Of a stretch of DNA of 7,846 nucleotides, positions 6,937-7,846 are shown piece after piece. Within the stretch, counting starts at the first letter, position 1; each line of letters begins with the position of its first letter. This DNA comes from CAXGUU01 sp964012875 (GTDB taxonomy: Bacteria; Pseudomonadota; Gammaproteobacteria; Ga0077536), in contig CAXGUU010000150.1 in NCBI GenBank assembly GCA_964012875.1, positions 1 to 7,846 on the forward strand, written 5' to 3'. Made by a program: the position numbers and the translations under genes. The notes below the pieces were generated by a model. That model worked only from the letters and a program-made list of their open reading frames with translations. It had not been told where the DNA came from and searched no databases.

Positions 6937-7584
6937 TTATAGCTGAAAATCAATAGCAAGAACCTGACCCAGGTCATCAATGGCCTGCGCCTCGCTCAAC
7001 ACCTTGATCGTGGTCATGCCCATCATGCGCGCCGGTTTCAGGTTGATGCCAAGATCATCGAGATAGACGACGTCCGACGGCGAAACACCAATACGTTCGC
7101 ACGCAAGTTCGTAGATGCCCGGCTGCGGCTTACGCATGCCTACCTTGCTCGACTCGACAACGCAGTCAAAAAGCGCCATGACGCTCGCCACTTCGCCGGC
7201 CTGCCGGTCGTTTGATGACATACCACTACCCTGTCCGGCGTCCGCATTGTTGGTGAGGCAGGCGACGGTATAAGACTGCTTGCACCGTTTGAGTACGGAA
7301 ACCATATTCGGTCTCACATCGCCACCCAGCAGTCGCGTGACATGACGGCCCGGAATCGGGTGCCCGGCGGCCGTCGTCTCAGCTAGAAACAGGCTATCGA
7401 ACTCGTCAGCTTCTATCCGGCTCGATTCAAATTTCGCCCACGCGTTGTCGTCAGGGTTGGTCGCGTTCACGCCGCGTATAAAATCCTGCGGTATGCCGCG
7501 CTCCGCTTCATATCGATTAAAGGCATCAAACGGTGAACTAGTAATGACGCCACCGAAATCCCACAAAACTGCTTTGAACCCCAT
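6937..7584 (-). CDS. HAD-IA family hydrolase (phosphatase-like)
   Basis: The product has 215 residues. Motif I is AVLWDFGGVI with Asp9 as the likely nucleophile; the position two residues later is Gly11 where most HAD phosphatases have Asp, as in the YihX-like and ACAD10/epoxide-hydrolase-N-like groups. Motif II is CLTNN (Thr111), motif III RKPQPGIYELA (Lys152) and motif IV VYLDDLGINLKPA (Asp176, Asp177). A cap domain lies between motifs I and II. Residues 114-132 (Gly/Ser-rich, around QGSGMSSNDRQ) look like an inserted flexible loop. A phosphate-ester or related hydrolase is expected; the substrate is unknown. ATG 7584 has a weak GTGAG five bases upstream and fits the family N-terminus. The gene precedes the persulfide dioxygenase by 62 bases on the same strand and is divergent from the MOSC gene. 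Confidence 0.9.
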   Translation of the reverse strand: MGFKAVLWDFGGVITSSPFDAFNRYEAERGIPQDFIRGVNATNPDDNAWAKFESSRIEADEFDSLFLAETTAAGHPIPGRHVTRLLGGDVRPNMVSVLKRCKQSYTVACLTNNADAGQGSGMSSNDRQAGEVASVMALFDCVVESSKVGMRKPQPGIYELACERIGVSPSDVVYLDDLGINLKPARMMGMTTIKVLSEAQAIDDLGQVLAIDFQL

Positions 7585-7668
7585 TAATGCTCACGCCCCA
7601 ACGTTTGCCAGCCAAGTCCGGTATTGTCGCAGAATTGAATTCACGACGCGGACCGTGGTGCCACGCAA
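7585..7668. other. Divergent intergenic region (HAD hydrolase and MOSC gene)
   Basis: This 84-base spacer must hold the start signals of both divergent genes unless either transcript starts farther away. It contains the perfect odd palindrome GAATTGAATTC (7632-7642). I found no -35/-10 pair on either strand that I would defend. Confidence 0.4.
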
Positions 7669-7846
7669 ATGATCGATGCGATGGTGATTGACCAGCTGTA
7701 CGTTGGCCGCGCTGACAGTGGGCTCATGGACGGTACGCTGAGCGGTATGCTCAAGTCTGTCTGCGCTAGCCCGATCAGCATTGGCACGGACGGCATGGTC
7801 GATGATTATCACGCTGATCGCAGCGTCCATGGCGGTGCCGACAAAG
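7669..7846 (+). CDS. MOSC domain protein (YiiM-like), 3' partial
   Basis: From ATG 7669 the frame stays open to the window end, giving 59 residues. LYVGRADSG, LSGMLKS, SPISIGTDGMVDDYHADRS and VHGGADK match the N-terminal part of MOSC proteins, whose hallmark is a glycine-rich G(x)DGD-like turn, then HAD, then VHGGxDKAV. MOSC proteins bind the molybdenum cofactor; YiiM reduces N-hydroxylated bases. About a quarter of a usual 200-230 residue protein is visible. The conserved MOSC cysteine is beyond the edge. ATG 7681 is an alternative start; neither has a good Shine-Dalgarno sequence, and a stop at 7636 limits the frame upstream. The minus-strand reading of this region is a shadow. Confidence 0.82.
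   Translation, partial: MIDAMVIDQLYVGRADSGLMDGTLSGMLKSVCASPISIGTDGMVDDYHADRSVHGGADK

Noticed and set aside
7591..7830. 79-residue minus-strand frame at the right edge
   Set aside because: The opposite strand encodes clear MOSC motifs in the same bases.
1..7846. tRNA or rRNA genes, CRISPR repeats, insertion sequences, phage or defence genes
   Set aside because: No repeats with regular spacing, no transposase or integrase motifs, and no cloverleaf-like segments were noticed on either strand.

Overview
The window carries eight protein-coding loci from a moderately GC-rich genome (estimated near 58-60% GC by eye) and no RNA gene, insertion sequence or CRISPR array that I can see. The mix of genes suggests an aerobic proteobacterium, possibly a marine or environmental gammaproteobacterium. 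That placement is an inference from gene content; nothing here is a taxonomic marker.

Left part (1-4020, plus strand). A large dikinase-type phosphotransferase enters from the left edge. Its domain order (phosphohistidine domain, then ATP-binding domain at the C-terminus) and its motifs resemble plant alpha-glucan water dikinase (GWD) more than PEP synthase. Its last 17 bases overlap the start of a gene for an exported class A beta-lactamase-like serine hydrolase, so the two are probably co-translated. A crotonase-fold enzyme follows after 38 bases, with a clear ribosome binding site. It appears to lack both glutamates used by classical enoyl-CoA hydratases.

Middle (4021-4727). This stretch looks damaged. 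A PPOX/F420-type flavin-reductase-like reading frame has no normal start and stops before the family's usual C-terminus. At that very point a Lys/Arg/Gln-rich coiled-coil frame begins, also without a usable start. A deletion that fused two truncated genes is the simplest explanation, with an indel or assembly error as the alternative. The short spacer that follows separates convergent genes.

Right part (7584 down to 4728, minus strand). Three genes lie in a row with 56-62 base gaps: a HAD-IA hydrolase, a persulfide dioxygenase-rhodanese fusion (sulfide/persulfide oxidation) starting at TTG, and an LLM-class (luciferase-like, F420-type) oxidoreductase. They may form one transcription unit, although no shared pathway is evident. 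Divergent from them at the right edge is the start of a MOSC-domain protein of the YiiM type, cut by the window end.

The most novel element is the GWD-like dikinase paired with an exported serine hydrolase. No CBM or substrate gene is visible to name its substrate.
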